Assembly: GCF_004324835.1 (NCBI RefSeq)
Contig: NW_021163057.1
Span: 610,001-674,000, forward strand
From: Dendronephthya gigantea
Taxonomy: Eukaryota > Cnidaria > Anthozoa > Malacalcyonacea > Nephtheidae
Length of the DNA: 64,000 nucleotides
Reading direction: 5' to 3'
Shown here: positions 50,001 through 63,859 of the stretch, one piece after another
How the letters are laid out: every line of letters starts with the position of its first letter
Position numbering within the stretch: the first letter of the stretch is position 1
Notes under the pieces: generated by a model
The model's input: the letters and a program-made list of their open reading frames with translations, nothing else
Databases searched by the model: none
What the model was told of the DNA's origin: nothing
Program-made: the position numbers and the translations under genes

Positions 50001-53000
50001 ATTGTTAATTACTAACATCGATAATTTACACAATCAGTGCAATAACAGATTCGTTGTATCCGAGGCAAAAGGACGTGCCTTACTGTTATACGTAAGTATG
50101 CTACGTGTAAACACAAACTTTCATGGTTTATATTTCATTGTAAATGCCGGATTGTTTGAGCGACAGAAATATAAAACATGCAGCGTTTTACACGAGTATA
50201 TATAATTATATGCTATAGCAATCTTGTGTAAAACTTTTACCAATCTATGACGCGGCTACTGTAAAAAATACGATTTTCATCTAATTTTAACGGCCATCAT
50301 AGGCAGTTTGTTCGATAAATGTCGCCGGGTAAAATAAATTTTATCATGTTTATCGTCAGCAAGACCGAAATACTTGCATAATATAAATACAACTTCAGCA
50401 CAGAAAGAAACAATTCAGTCAGTCACTCATGAAACTGAATTTCAGCTACTTATTCGCAAAGTGTTTAAGACGACGTTAATTGCCAACAGTCAGTGACCGG
50501 CTCCAAAAGAATAGTTTTGTAAGTAGTTTATCAGTGCCGTCATTTTAGGAGCACTTTTGTCTTGATTTAAGGTCGATATAATATAAGTAGGTATGTGTCT
50601 GTTTACCAGCAACTCTTTCACGTGGCTGCAATAAAATAATATATGTAACAATATGTACTAAGGAGCTGTTCAGAAGACAAGCATATGTGTCGAACATTGC
50701 ATGCTATTGAGCACACTATATAGCAAGACAATAAGCAGTTGAAGTATTCGTACATAAAACAGTTATTATATAAATCTCGGGGTGTTAATCTCCTGCATTA
50801 TCACGTCTATAATATACGACTTATTTCAAAGTATATAGCTTAAGGGAAGACGGCAGTTACAAACAAAAACCATTCTTTCATCGCGAATCAGGAACATTAC
50901 TGATTGAATACCCTATAATTATACTTTGGTATTTACTGAGAGTTCATTTTCGAGTTATGATAAACTATTATGCGCTGTGATACTTCACGTATTCGTATAA
51001 TCGTGGCTGTCATACACTAATTTGGCTCGATTCCTTACGATTTTGGCCTGCCAACACAACGCACAGCAGAAATTCCAGAAAGGATATGCAGGAATTATTG
51101 GACGCATGTATGTATTGGAATTTGTTGAGACACACTGGTTGAAAGTGTTATAAAAGTGCTCGCGATCACATGCATTGTTCGATGAAAGAAATGCCATGCT
51201 AGTTGCTACACGTCACACTTGATTTTATCAGTCACGATCAGGGACAACCACATCGATCACAATCTACGATATCGCGTGCGCTCTGAGCGGTTCGCTTTTT
51301 TTCTATAAATATGAAGAAATATTCACTTGAGCAATCAGATTGGAAGATCTTTAAAGTGTTTTACCACTGTATGCATATGCACCTTGGCTAACAAGCCAGG
51401 GTAATGCACGTCCACTAAAACGTTAACAATGACGTTACCGTAGTAAAATGCGTATTGGGTGGGCAAATAATCGTATGGGCGTGGCTGCCCGACCAACTCA
51501 TTTCCCTAAACTTACTTCAAAATTTACAATTTGAATCGTCCTTCTCTTGCCCTGGATTTGAACTTTGAACTACACAAGAAATTAGCTTGGAAAACTTTAT
51601 CGTTTAACATCCTAAGACTGAATTCGCTTGCATGCAATCTTGCATATATAGTTTGAACAAAGTTTGAACTACGTTTGCACCGCTATAAGCTCACCGAGCA
51701 AGGCAAATGTGTGTTCACAGTGTATAAAGTAGATTGATATATTCAAGCACAAACAGTCGATCGCCAATGTGTGATGTTTTCATAACAAAAACATGTCAAT
51801 TAGTGGCACTGTGTTTTCATTGCCTTTTTAAGTACACGGTACCAGATTAGGTTCAGCAGGAATTTTTTAGCCATATAATCTCCTCAACGGCAATCTCTTC
51901 TCGAGATGACTTCACTGAATGACGCGAATCCTACTTACTATCCGGTGAACGAATAACATGTCAACTTCTGAGCTATTAGCACATGTAGTATTATGCGTCA
52001 GGATCAGAATGGATCAAAATCAGCATGTTGGATCAGAATGCATGTTTAACACTATTATGGATCAGAATCAGCATGTATGGTCGACGAAGCAAAAAGAATA
52101 AAATAGCAAAAAGAAGTTTACGATATTTTTTTCCAGAAAAATTATATACAATTGTGTAAGAAATATATTTTTAGAAACAAGGCATTTATCACATTCATAC
52201 CTTTATGAGTGTTATACATTGGCAACTACCAGATATATAAGCGTTATAAAGTTTACCACGAGTTGCATGGCTCCATTCGTCATTTCTATTAGCATGCAGG
52301 ATTGAAAGAGAAATTCACATGGAAGGAAAAATTTTGACGGCTTGCGGAAAATCTATATAGACACGCGCATGTCAACATGCATTATCACGTCTACGTTTAA
52401 TTGTTCTAGAATCACGCTTAATCGTGAAATTTCGCCGAATGGCGTCAAATCAACTTGAAGCGTAATAGCCAATGATCGTGCTCCAATCATGGCCGAGCGG
52501 AGTGCACGGCTATATTTATAACATTATTTCCACTTCGATCTATACCTCAGTGTACGCGATCTGAAAGTTGTACATGTATTTCCTCGGTTGCAATCATGTC
52601 GAGTTGTATGCGCATAGGTTTACAGGTTGGAAATCACCTTTCACCTTTGGTGCACGTAAATCAAGCCATCTGAAACCAGAACACCTGTTATAAATGAGTT
52701 TGACATGAAATAAAGCCGGCCTATAAGGGTGATTGAAATTAGTCGACTGATCCGTTCGCAATTTAAAAATAATCTAGCCTTAAAAATTTCAACATGGACT
52801 ATTTGCTTCGTGTTTTAAATCAATACCCTTGCCTAGCAATGATGCATAATTCATAGGAGCAGATGTCCTTACCGTTAAGTATTTCACGGAAATCGTTTAG
52901 AAAAGTAGCCTACATGAGTAGGTAGACATCTCCTATTTCAAAACGCTTTCTATATTAACATACAGTTATGTAACATGAAGTATGCGTTGGGGTTGGGGCA

Positions 53001-56000
53001 TTATTAAGCGGAAAACAACCATGCACCGACGGCTATATATGGCGGACTTCTTATAATTAGTAGCATGAGTGATGACCGTGAGTTAGTAAAATTACCTTAG
53101 GATATAGGCAATGTATATACATGGCCAGATATCACGGATATAATTAACCTTTCTTACGACCTCATTTACATATCACTTTGAAGAAATGCCTTTAGCACTA
53201 AACACTAATTGTATTAAGCGATGGGGGAAGTCGCAAATCAGTGTAGGCTTGTGAAAATTACTGGATGCAAAACAAATCAGTTAAGTTTATCGCAAGGTAA
53301 TAAGTGTAATAGTGGCTTGGGTTGTCTTGTTCATATTTTAACCCTATTTCAAAGTCATTGCTGGAGTGTGTTTCCCTTATGTTTTATCAAATTGTCACCA
53401 AGTGAAGTCTATTTAGGATTTCTGCCTATCCAACTCCTAGAGAAAGCAAGATGGGTATCGCTGGTGACCTAAGTAAAGTAATACGCCAAATGTTTTGGCA
53501 GATGGCGTTCCCCCAACCAAGTTTTCGCAATTTGCGCACATCCCATTCTCAGATTAAGCAATTCAAAACATAGCGTGATATAATTCCTGTACTGCTGCAG
53601 TACAATAAAACCACAACCAAGATATCGTACTTGGCAATAAACTACTACCCTTGTCATGGACATGGTCAAGGTTAAGGTTAAGGCCACGTTCACCGTTCAC
53701 TAAAGCGCTGTATAAAACTTCAGCAATAAAAATTCAGTGTTCGGCATAGGGAGCCTGATTGGCAACGGAGCCTGTAGTTCCCCTATCTAATGGCAAGTTG
53801 ACAGCATAATATTCTCAGCTATACGTGAAATATGCATACTTCACGTGAAGAACATGCATGGGACACAATTGTTATCCGTAAAGAGAGGTATATGCGCCCT
53901 TTTAATGGCGAATGTGTGGTGCACGCGGAACATGGCAGAGCTCGAAGGCGAGGTTCGTGTATTGTATTTTTCATGCGTAAAGATCATACTTCCTGAACCA
54001 GCTAAAAGGTCTATATAAATAGCGACCTCATTAAATTACGTAGGCGTGCTAATAATCAGCTCTCACGCTTCTTAAACCTAACACACACAAATAACAAAAG
54101 AACTCTATATTTCATAACCTCATCATGCTGCCAGGCTTCCCATGGGAATGCTGCAGCATTATATTATTGCGAAATTGTGGTTCACTTGTTAACTTGTACG
54201 TTCAAATTTTGTGCCATTGATCGGTCTAATATACAGAAACTAGAGAGCCGAGACGGTTAGACAGAAAAGTTCCGCAGAAATTACACGTCAAAAGGTCGGT
54301 ATAACAGCTACATGTTATCTTTATTGCCAGACACTTCAGTCACATTTGCCCAACAGAACAATTACATAACAATAAGCAAATTATCCTTGTATCTTTTCGC
54401 AGACCTAAACCTTAATGCCACAAAACATAAGCATTTTCGAATCAAAGCCCGTAAATGATATTCAGGTTCTCTCGTTGTAATTAAAAATGTGTCCGGGTGC
54501 AAGGAGAGAAGGAGTTTGTCACACATTCATGCATGTAAACGAACAGTCGCACACAAATGCACCTTTACATGTTTCTCAGTCACGAATAGTGAATGGCAAC
54601 AATTCTTACACAGCAAAATGACTTGTTACAGCATATCTTATTCACGATATTATATATTCACGGCCTTGCATATGAACTCCCTTTCTCCGATCAGGGCACA
54701 TTCACCCTAGTAGCCTATAGCTATAATATTGGTTATCATTACAAGAATATTTTCTAGCGCCACGCGGCTTATGGTTTAATCGATTAGAATTGGCAAATGA
54801 AACGGTTTCCAACGGTCTTCTTTTGCAACTGTTAGATTTTCGTTTTGGCACTAGCCTAGACTCTTAGTGCACACCCACTCTAATCTTGCACTGCAGATGT
54901 TCGATTTTAATTCTAACCGATTATAGAACATTCCGGCATCTCGTTGTAAGACAAAATGATTACATAGTCAATTACCTTTTTGGCAGCCGAATCTCACTTT
55001 TTCTTGCACGAGTATCACATTATAAAAAATTGATCTGATTGGGTGTGACAATTGTAAAACAGATTGAGCCCGTATATAATTTATTATGAGAAAGACTACG
55101 GTCTACCAACATACATCCCTGATATACCAGATACATTACTGTCAATCGGATTTGATTTCGCGTTTTTCGATATACCTTTTGGTCGGTCTGAAAAAAGTTG
55201 CATGAGCCAATTCGCAAACGAATTGCCTGAAATGCGAAATGTAATACTGATCACGGGAAAAATTTCGCAATGTATGACGGTATACGCGCGAAGTCTTAAT
55301 ACGAACGTCTGTGGATGGTTCGAGAATTATTACACTCTAGACAAATTACATCTGCACATTACAAAGGAAGATTATTAGATGCAAGAATATATCAACGATA
55401 TTTTGAAAATCCTCAATCTCAGTTATTATCAGCTTATTATGCATGTATATCAGCAGTTGGATGTCACTGACCCGAAGTGCTATTGTAGATGCTAGACCGA
55501 ACGTTAACAACCTGTCTGCGTGTCTTATTAAAACCAAGAACGATGATCGGTATCGTGTCGTAACTTTTGGAAAAACACACTTTTCATAAAACGGCGTCGA
55601 TTTTGGAGTCCTTTATGAATCTCGCATGTCAATTGCACTATAAATTTCTGATAATATAAGTATTGAGATCAGATAAAACTTGCCGTGGCGTCTACGCTAA
55701 TAAACGAACAATAAACACTTTAAGGAAGTGATTATTGCGATAGCATATGTCAGCATGGCCGATCAGTATACCAGCGACAAACGTACAAGTTTCTTTCACG
55801 GTCGTGATATTTTCAATGACCTTGTACCGCCTACTCAGTATTCATTGCATACACATAAAATACTAGATCAAAACTCATGTAGAATATTTCAACATAAGTG
55901 TAGAGCACACAAACCCACGCAAAATATGTCGGAAGAGCACAGCGATTAGAGGTCTTCCTGGTATTATCGGACCATCTTGACGGACAAGAAAAAACTTGCA

Positions 56001-58010
56001 GGAAAAATTATGTACTAAAACTGTCATCGCAATGACGTTTTTATGTTTGAACTGTTTTGTTTACCCTATTAACGTTTACTACAGCTATATTTCGATAAAA
56101 GAGTGATGGCTTCTAAGATACTAGAAGTGTATAAGATATTGGGAATGCTGCACTCTTTTTTCGTGCGAGCATTAGGTTGCACGGACAGTAGGTATGGAAT
56201 GAACTATTTCTATATCAAATGTATGTTATCTGGCATTGATATCATTTGATTTTTGCCCAATATAACTTACAAACTCTCTCTTTCACTTTAATTACATAAT
56301 TGAATTAAAGCATTTTCCAGTAAATCTATAATGAATTAATAGATGTATTAGCAAGCAATTTCAATAGACGATTTTGCTGAATATTCGTGAAGCACTTGAA
56401 ACCCATTTGGGAGTTTGACACCGACGAATGACAAAATATATTATCTCAGCTGCATCGTGAGTCACGTCTCTCGTCTGCATTGCATGGTTTAATGCATTGG
56501 TGGCGTTTAGCATATTTTAGTAGCTTTGCCTTTCAATAGTATCGATCAGGAAAGACATTTTGAATTCGTAGATTTTGTCAAATTTCAGTCGTGGAATTTA
56601 ACTGGAATTCCCATTCAGCAGAATTTTATGCCGCGCTGCATAAAAAAGACGCGAATTTCGGAGACGTTCAATTGAAACCAAAGCTATATAGTTTCTGACC
56701 GCATGTTCGCAAACAATTTGAAAAAAATTAAACAGCAATATTTGTACGGTTTCAAACTATCGCGAATACTGATTTTCCAAAATTTTGCAAGATTGAATGG
56801 TTAGTGGTTCTAATTGGATCGTATCTGGCTATTTAGTATTCTGAAAGTTTAAAAAAAAATACTTTATCACTTTTCTTGATAGGAGCTTAAGCCCATATGG
56901 CACCAAATGTTAATTACTTCAATTTAAAACCTATTAAACTGATAGGAATTGAACAAAAGCATTATGGTTTCCAGAACGTTCTTGGTTCTAGATATCTTTG
57001 CTTGTACAAACTCTCATTTCGATTATTGTAACTTTGGCGAATAAGTAGATAAATAAATAATACTATGGTTATCTGCCGCGTTTTATCAGCGAGGTTTAAA
57101 ACTTGGAAAACACTGACGGGATTTAGGCACGAATACACGAACGTATATCTTTCAATGTTATTTTCCACAATTTGCACATGCGCACAGCTATACTATATAG
57201 TGTATACATTTCATACTTTATACCAGTATATATATAGCTACTGCATGTATATGAATATGATAGACGTGATGTTATACTACGAGTATTCATATTATGGCAT
57301 CTCGTGCACATCAGTTTGCTCGTATGTGCATCTGCGAAATATACTGTAACTGCATGTATCATTTCGTAAGCCTATAAAATAGCGAGTAAATTGAATCATC
57401 GCGGATCATTTTAAATCTGCCAGCATTAGATTTAAAACGTTTGGTTCAAATGCTATTCTATAGCTAACCAAAAAAAAATCAAACACCAACTGCATGGGGT
57501 CGCCAACGCGTATTGTTGTATAAACTCTTTATCTTATTTGGACAAGGCTGTATTCCTATTCAAAAACACACAAACAACAAAGGAAAGACTTCTTAGTGAG
57601 CTATTGTAAAAAGTTAGGGCTTGTCAGACTCCTACGCACCTCGTGCTGTTTAACGCCTTGTTAAGCCCTGTTTTTGGATAGGAAAGCGCGTTAAATATAC
57701 CCCGCGTGTTTGTCTGAGTCGATGATAACTAGATCGTATCGCGACTCAGTACAGATGATGGATGGGAATACGAAATTTTAGCGGACAGAGAGATAAGTCT
57801 GACGATATACGAGTTTATCTTATCCTGAGTGGGAAAGCCTGGGAAATAAGAGATTATATAATTTAACAATAATTCTGCCTAATTAGCTGCAAATACAAAA
57901 CGTCAAATTGAAGCGAAGCATTCAATTTGATTGATACTCGCTAAGATATTTAAATGCACTGTCCTAGCTGTTTTGTGAGAAACACAATCAGTTGGGGTTG
58001 GTCCTCTTAC
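47066..58010. other. Gene-free stretch of about 11 kb
   Basis: No frame here has a recognisable motif or a supported splice structure. TATA-like words followed by a start codon occur at about 50389 (TATAAATA, then MKLNFSYLF) and 54014 (TATAAATA, then MLPGFPWECC), but the peptides are short and unsupported. A possible short first exon MSAD with a GTAAGA donor lies at 48773-48785. All are too weak to call as genes. Confidence 0.35.
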
Positions 58011-58065
58011 CGTGAATATCATCGCAACAGCCGCAAAGTTTGCAAGAGATTTTACAAAGGTACAT
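58011..58065 (-). CDS. Weak candidate exon, cysteine-rich (ShKT-like tail)
   Basis: A minus-strand stretch MYLCKISCKLCGCCDDIH ends at a GTAAGA donor and is preceded by a pyrimidine-rich TTTACCTTTCTTC run and a possible AG acceptor. C-K-x-S-C-x-L-C resembles the end of ShKT domains, which are common in cnidarian secreted proteins. Only 18 codons are supported and the opposite strand is also open, so this could be chance. Confidence 0.15.
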
Positions 58066-59964
58066 CTCGACGTGCAATTGAAGAAAGGTAAACATCGACT
58101 AACTATATGAAGCTTATGCTTTTAAACGATTACATTGCTAGCGATAGAAGTGAATATCACTACAGCCTGTAAATTATGGTTTCTCAGTAGCCAGTTATAG
58201 CCAAGTTTATAAAATATTACGTGCGATTTTGAATGTATGACTTTCATCTTAACTTGTAACTATAAACGGAGGGAGGATCTAGAATCTGTTCTACCTCCGT
58301 TAATCTAGGAAAAGTTTAGTACGCGCACGCTGCTACACACCGAAGTGAATAAACTCTGGTCAGGTTATAGTCGGTCTCGGTAATAGAGAAGTAACACTGT
58401 CGAATTAGCCATCTATGATGTATGCGGATATTGATACGAACGATTAGCGCACTCCTGGTTGTAATCATATAACGTTTATGCTGAATAATATTACTTATTG
58501 CGACAGTTAACCTTCTAATTGCCAGCGGTCATTGGATTTGTTGTAAGTCAGAAGTGTATAATTAGTATACTCTCTATAGTCCTCAAACACCCACATAATT
58601 ATACATAAAATTGTGTAACGCAGTGCTGTTTATAACTGTTGTTACTTTGTATTTGTTTAACCTACGCTTTATATGAAACCAAATGTAATTGTATTTGCAT
58701 GTGTTACGAGACGCGCTTGCTAATGAATGCTTATATATGATATATATGTATATACTTGCATTTCTGAACATCAATATCAAGGCGCTTTTAAACATCCCGA
58801 GTTTAATGGCCCTCTGATCAATATCTCGCACTTATTGCATCGATATTACAAATTTTGAAAAGCACGCATCAACAGATGGGGTTAGCCTGAAATAGTCTAG
58901 CAATAAAAACTCATATTCCAAACTCCTTTTCCTCCTACGCCATACCTGTCCGCGCGTTTCTCGGACGTAACATACGATAATGTAGAACGCTGAACTCTAA
59001 TTATACAGTAGCCCTGAGCGATACAGAATTGAATGTGTTTTGTATATTATCATCTAAAACAGTTCATTCTATAGCTTACACTCCTCAGTTTCGTCGTAAG
59101 AAAAACTGAGTCGTGCGAAAATTACTTTTCAGTCAACATGCACTAGTACTCGTAGCTATAATACCAACACACATTTCGGTTGAAAATTTTTTGTCGTATC
59201 TGCATGATGCATGAGCAAGTGGGTGCAATACAAATGGAGGCGAGATAAACATCAAAGAGTGCAAAACGCCACGTATAATTCAGTGGCTTTTCCCCGTTAT
59301 TGATCTCTTCGTCAGACAATTCCCATACGTGGTGCATACTCAATCGAATATTTGTGGATATTGTAAATATCGCCGCGTAAAACTACAATTACTATGCTGT
59401 TCGTAAAAGATTCCTGTCTGTATATATTTGAAGTTTCTGCGAAAAAAAAGCGGTTATGCCGTAAATGGTCTTCTAACTACAATTAGGGTCGAACTTTCAT
59501 ATACATGCATACATGTATTGACCTTTTATACTCCTTAACGGTAGAATCGAGCCGCTCCAACCATGCCACACTATATACGCGGCCCAATTTATCCATTATA
59601 GCTATATAATGTATGATACTAACTGTACTGACTGCACACCTCAAAATATCGAACTTGTACAGCAGGCTGCAACAAAACTGTGCTCTCGACTTATTTTTAA
59701 CAGCATTGAGCAATATTGCTCATCTCGAATTGATTGTGAGATCGCTGAGTAATATTGTAGCGAGTTGAAACCCATCGTGAATAAAATAAGTGCAAGCCTT
59801 TCTTTATCAACGTTGCATTAAACAATTAAGTTTATGATTTTTACGCAATAGGCAAAAAATTGGCAAAATTGTATACACTGCAGTTCACTTAATTCAATTT
59901 TAACTTAAATGCCCTTCACTCAAAGCTAAAGATTTACCCATTTCTCCTTAAATTCTAGTCAAAG

Positions 59965-60294
59965 ATGAAGAATATCGTTGCCTCGTTGGTCATCATCCTG
60001 TGTTTAACTGTTGACAAATCAATTCAGGTGTGTAAGCCAACAGATGTAATAATAAAGTTTCCGACAAAAGGATGTGGACTACAGTCAGTCACCACGAAGG
60101 GATGCAAAGGGCGCTGTCCATCCGAAACATTGCCGCGCATAAGAGGAACTAACTTGAAGAAAACATGCACCTGTTGCACACCAACCAAATATAAGCTAAA
60201 ATTAAACACAGTGGTCCTGTGCAACTCACCCAGGCATGAAGTTACACTGCAGGCTGTGAAAAAGTGTGCTTGTCGTCCTTGCTCGTCGACCTGA
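59965..60294 (+). CDS. Secreted 11-cysteine cystine-knot (CTCK) protein, bursicon-like
   Basis: A single exon of 109 residues. MKNIVASLVIILCLTVDKSI is a signal peptide. The mature part is one C-terminal cystine-knot domain with cysteines at 23, 37, 47, 51, 68, 70, 71, 86, 101, 103 and 106. They lie in the order C-x13-C-x9-C-K-G-R-C (the C-x-G-x-C ring), C-T-C-C, V-V-L-C and C-A-C-R-P-C. The C-x-C-C block, the C-x-C-R-P-C end and the total of 11 match bursicon subunits most closely; gremlin/DAN and mucin/VWF CTCK domains share the scaffold. In that family the odd cysteine allows disulfide-linked dimers. The ATG has a CAAAG context; TCTAG lies just upstream, so a 5'UTR exon is possible. ATTAAA at 60342 could serve polyadenylation. 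The receptor (an LGR in insects) is inferred, not seen. Confidence 0.85.
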   Translation: MKNIVASLVIILCLTVDKSIQVCKPTDVIIKFPTKGCGLQSVTTKGCKGRCPSETLPRIRGTNLKKTCTCCTPTKYKLKLNTVVLCNSPRHEVTLQAVKKCACRPCSST

Positions 60295-61052
60295 GGATTG
60301 GCACAACTACATGAAGATTGTTTAATCTAAAAACAATCACAATTAAAAAACTATTTGAATGTAACCCAAAGGAGTCACGCAAAACGAGCGAACAATGTGA
60401 TTTGAATAGGACGGATTTTAGTGCGTATGGCGCCAGTAAAATGCCAGGCAAATTTGACAGGATTCCATTCCAATTGACATTTGCAATAACCACAGTGTCC
60501 AGAACATATATAATTGTAAATAATTCCAGGCATCCATATCGAACGTAGATTAGAATACGTTGTGTACGAATTCCCTGTCTACTGTATAATTCATGTATAA
60601 AATGAGAGAATTTAGAACACGGAGAGATACTTAACTATGTATTAACTTGTTTGGCTATATAGAAATATATTTCTATTGAATATATCGAAATTATGATAAA
60701 CCTCGTTTTTTTATACAAAGATGAATTCAAACTGCTGCGATTTATCAGCCATGGGCAAGAAGTTGCAAAATACAAGGAGGATACTTACACTATTGCATGC
60801 ATGGTCTGCTCTACAGTTAAAATACATAAAAAGAGATACGCTATAAGCTCGAAATATACCATTCACAACGACCTGGAGACGATATCCTTCAAACGTTTTT
60901 TTTTAAAGGCCAACCATAGTACCGCTTCGTAAAATTCTGTTCTCCCACCCAACAACATAAACTGCTGTATTGCCCCAGGAATCGATGTCTAAGTAAAAGG
61001 CGAAAAGATTTGTTGGTCGCAAATGACTGAAAAACCGCGAAAAATGTAGTTT
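60295..61052. other. Sequence downstream of the CTCK gene
   Basis: 3'UTR and flank, with ATTAAA at 60342-60347 as the best polyadenylation candidate. No gene recognised. Confidence 0.4.
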
Positions 61053-61225
61053 TAAGGCGGATTTCCACTTACAGCGAAATCGTTCGCTAGCGAAATATTT
61101 GCATATTTTCTTTTGAATTGAGAACAGTCCAGTCGAACTAATTTATTTATGCTGTTAAAATTCAAAAGAAAACATACAAATATTTCGCTGGCGAACGATT
61201 TCGCTGTAAGTGGAAATCGGCCTTT
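61053..61225. mobile_element. Foldback MITE with AAGGC(G/C)GATTTCCACTTAC ends
   Basis: Arms of about 70 nt (GATTTCCACTTACAGCGAAA, then TCGTTCGCTAGCGAAATATT) are inverse to the right side up to AAATCGGCCTTT. The loop is about 35 nt. Confidence 0.75.
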
Positions 61226-63683
61226 ACTGATTACAGCTAGATTACCTCTTCAATATAGGCTAGATTACACTTCGCTTCCAAATGTAAATAATTTAGAAAT
61301 CGGTCGTCCTTCTAATTGCGTTCGACGAAGGAGAACGCTTCCTAGCCGTGTCGTATCGAGATTTGCGATATCAGATTTGCCTCGTTCTGATGTGTCGTCA
61401 TAGCAACTGGAGACCATGTGCTCGCTCTACTTTGACATTTTTGTTGTTAATTACTCATCAGTATGTTGCTCATTTTGCGAGTAACCTTTTGAATCACATA
61501 CGCTGTGAGCCTGTGACGTTTAATGTTAACATTTTGTTAATGATCGTTGACCGAAATCAACACATTCCGAACGCACATCACTAATCTGTGATTACTGCTA
61601 GTATAATATTGTTTGAGGTGCGTCCCTTGTACTTGAGCTCGCTCAATAATTAGTTTTCTTCAGACCGAATTAAACTAATCAGGCGTATAACTGATGTAGA
61701 TGTATATATATAAAAGTATAAAAATCAACTGTTTTCAATTGTTAATGACAGCGTTTTTAATTTATTACAACACTTCCCAGATATAGAGCTGTTTTCTTTT
61801 TAAAACAGACAAGCTAGTTCATCTCCTGAATATATAGGAGAAAGGCTGGAAAGCTCGTTTGAAAATTTATATATGTATATATATATAAATTTGTACAGCT
61901 TCAAAACACGTGATACACAGTAACCAATAAGCAGACAGGGACCAAAACCAGACAAATCAATAACTATTTTCCTGTTGTCAAAGAAACATCTCACTCGCGG
62001 GCATACGAGGGCTTGCACTGAGGAAAATACTGCATGCATAAGACAATAGACAATAAAATACATGCATGAATATGAAATAAACAGGTTTTTTGATAGTGGA
62101 AACATATTTAGGTGTTTTGCACCTAAAGCAAATCCTTTAATGCTTCTTAAAGAAGGCTGGTTTCATGCAGTTAAATCGTAATTGTCGTGAACGAGCCTTT
62201 TCACTGATGAAAAATTAAAATAGTCCGGTTGTAATTTTTTTTATTTCTGTATTGAAATCGGTCGTTGTTGACTGCACACACATAGAAATATTCCATCACA
62301 TCGCCCTCCTTGACATGTTCACGACACTTACAACTTTATGGAAACCAGGCATTGTTTGAAACCGCTTGAGACGCTTTCCAGAACATCAAAAGCAATTAAC
62401 TGTTGAGGAGTAAAAATTGAATTGTATACTTATACTGAGGGCATTCTGACAAAATTGTCGTTAAAAGGGTGCACAGACGTCAATTTGACCTAAAAATACC
62501 CCAAACTAAAAACATACTTGAATGCATAATGCATTTTGAACACCGAATTCCCGCGCACTTGAGTATATTAATTAACGAATCAATTAATGCTTCAAGTTCA
62601 AAATGCTTTAACCAAAAAAAGCTTTTAGTTTGCTTTGAGTTCCCTTAGCTTTATATGCCACTGGCTGGGAAATATCGATGCGGAATCGGGAGGGTGCACT
62701 TCTTCGTCGTATGCCCGGTTGATCTATTTCGAAAGCGCCTGCTTTTACCTTATATGTGCACGAGTATATGAATATACGCCCTGCCAGCAAGCCAGAAAAG
62801 CATTCATAGCTTCAGTCCTGGCTACGTGACAACTAGCGTGAACCATTTTAACCGATATTGACGTAGATGCAAATGCGTATGCGGAACAGAGATAGAGAAT
62901 ATGAAGAGGTTGCCATCTTACAGAGGTTGCCATCTTACGCAAGGTTGCCATCTAAACTTGAACTTGTTAACCTAAGTCCATAGGGAACGCACAATGGGCG
63001 ACGTTTGGTGGCTGTAAAAAAAATTACCTGTCTATATGCGCGAAAATTTATGATTATGAGGCAAAAACCGCGATAAACTTTTAAGGCAATGTTGGACAAT
63101 TCGTCGATTCATCTTTGTCAGTGAACTGTTGAATTTCTAATCAGGCATTTCCGGTTCAGGTGTAACCGACATGTCTTTTTGTTCACGCGTAGAACATTCA
63201 AGAGAAGGCAAACGGGAATGCTGTGTGTGTAAAAAATGTCTACCCAATACAATTTAATAATTTTATCAAATAGCATTGCAATACCCGTGCGACTAATTCA
63301 GTGTATGCTTCGACAACCTAGCGCACACTGCATGGTGCTCTTATAGTTCCACTTACCACCCACACATGTCACCCCTGAAAATTTTGACCTACACGTATTC
63401 TTGTCTGCGGAAACCAAAGTGAGTAATTTTATCATTCCTTCCCAATTTTACGACCCAAGTGGAAACATATCTGAATAGACATAATATACGTGTTTCGGTC
63501 GACCAACGTTGTTTGATTCACAAAATTGCACTCATGTGCCTATAGTTACTTTTGTCCCAGTTTATGGAAGCATATAGAATTGAACAATGGTTTATAAGCA
63601 GAGACTTATGCGAATTAAAGAGTTTTCGGTTTACTTCGATAGTTCAAATTGCTCAGTTGCTTTGCCCTATATAATATAATACC
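61226..63683. other. Gene-free stretch at the right
   Basis: Short open frames only. A threefold 14-nt tandem AGGTTGCCATCTTA occurs at about 62906-62953. A slightly GC-richer patch at 62640-62800 is open in more than one frame but has no recognisable motif. Confidence 0.4.
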
Positions 63684-63859
63684 TAAGGCCCGGTTCACAC
63701 GATCCAACTTTGTAGGATCCAAATCACTTCTGACGTATGGAATGTGGTTTGTTATTAATAAAAACAGTACTGCATTGATTTAGTGGTTTGCTGCCCATAT
63801 ACATTGCAAGTCAACACATGCACTATAAAAAAACATTGGATCGTGTGAACAGACCTTAA
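63684..63859. mobile_element. MITE with AAGGYCYGTTCACACGATC ends, copy 2
   Basis: The left end TAAGGCCCGGTTCACACGAT and the right end read inward (TTAAGGTCTGTTCACACGAT) match the element at 29655-29856, as do the inner GGATCCAA and TTCTGACG words. This copy is more diverged. Confidence 0.65.

Noticed and set aside
50389-50480. TATAAATA followed by a short frame MKLNFSYLF
   Set aside because: The peptide ends after 16 codons and no splice donor or continuation is convincing.
54014-54230. TATAAATA followed by a 31-codon frame
   Set aside because: Short, with no motif; TATA-like words are common in AT-rich DNA.
60024-60493. Minus-strand frames over and after the CTCK gene
   Set aside because: They are shadows of the CTCK coding exon and its flank.
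62608-62790. 60-residue minus-strand frame in a GC-richer patch
   Set aside because: Several frames are open and none matches a known protein pattern.
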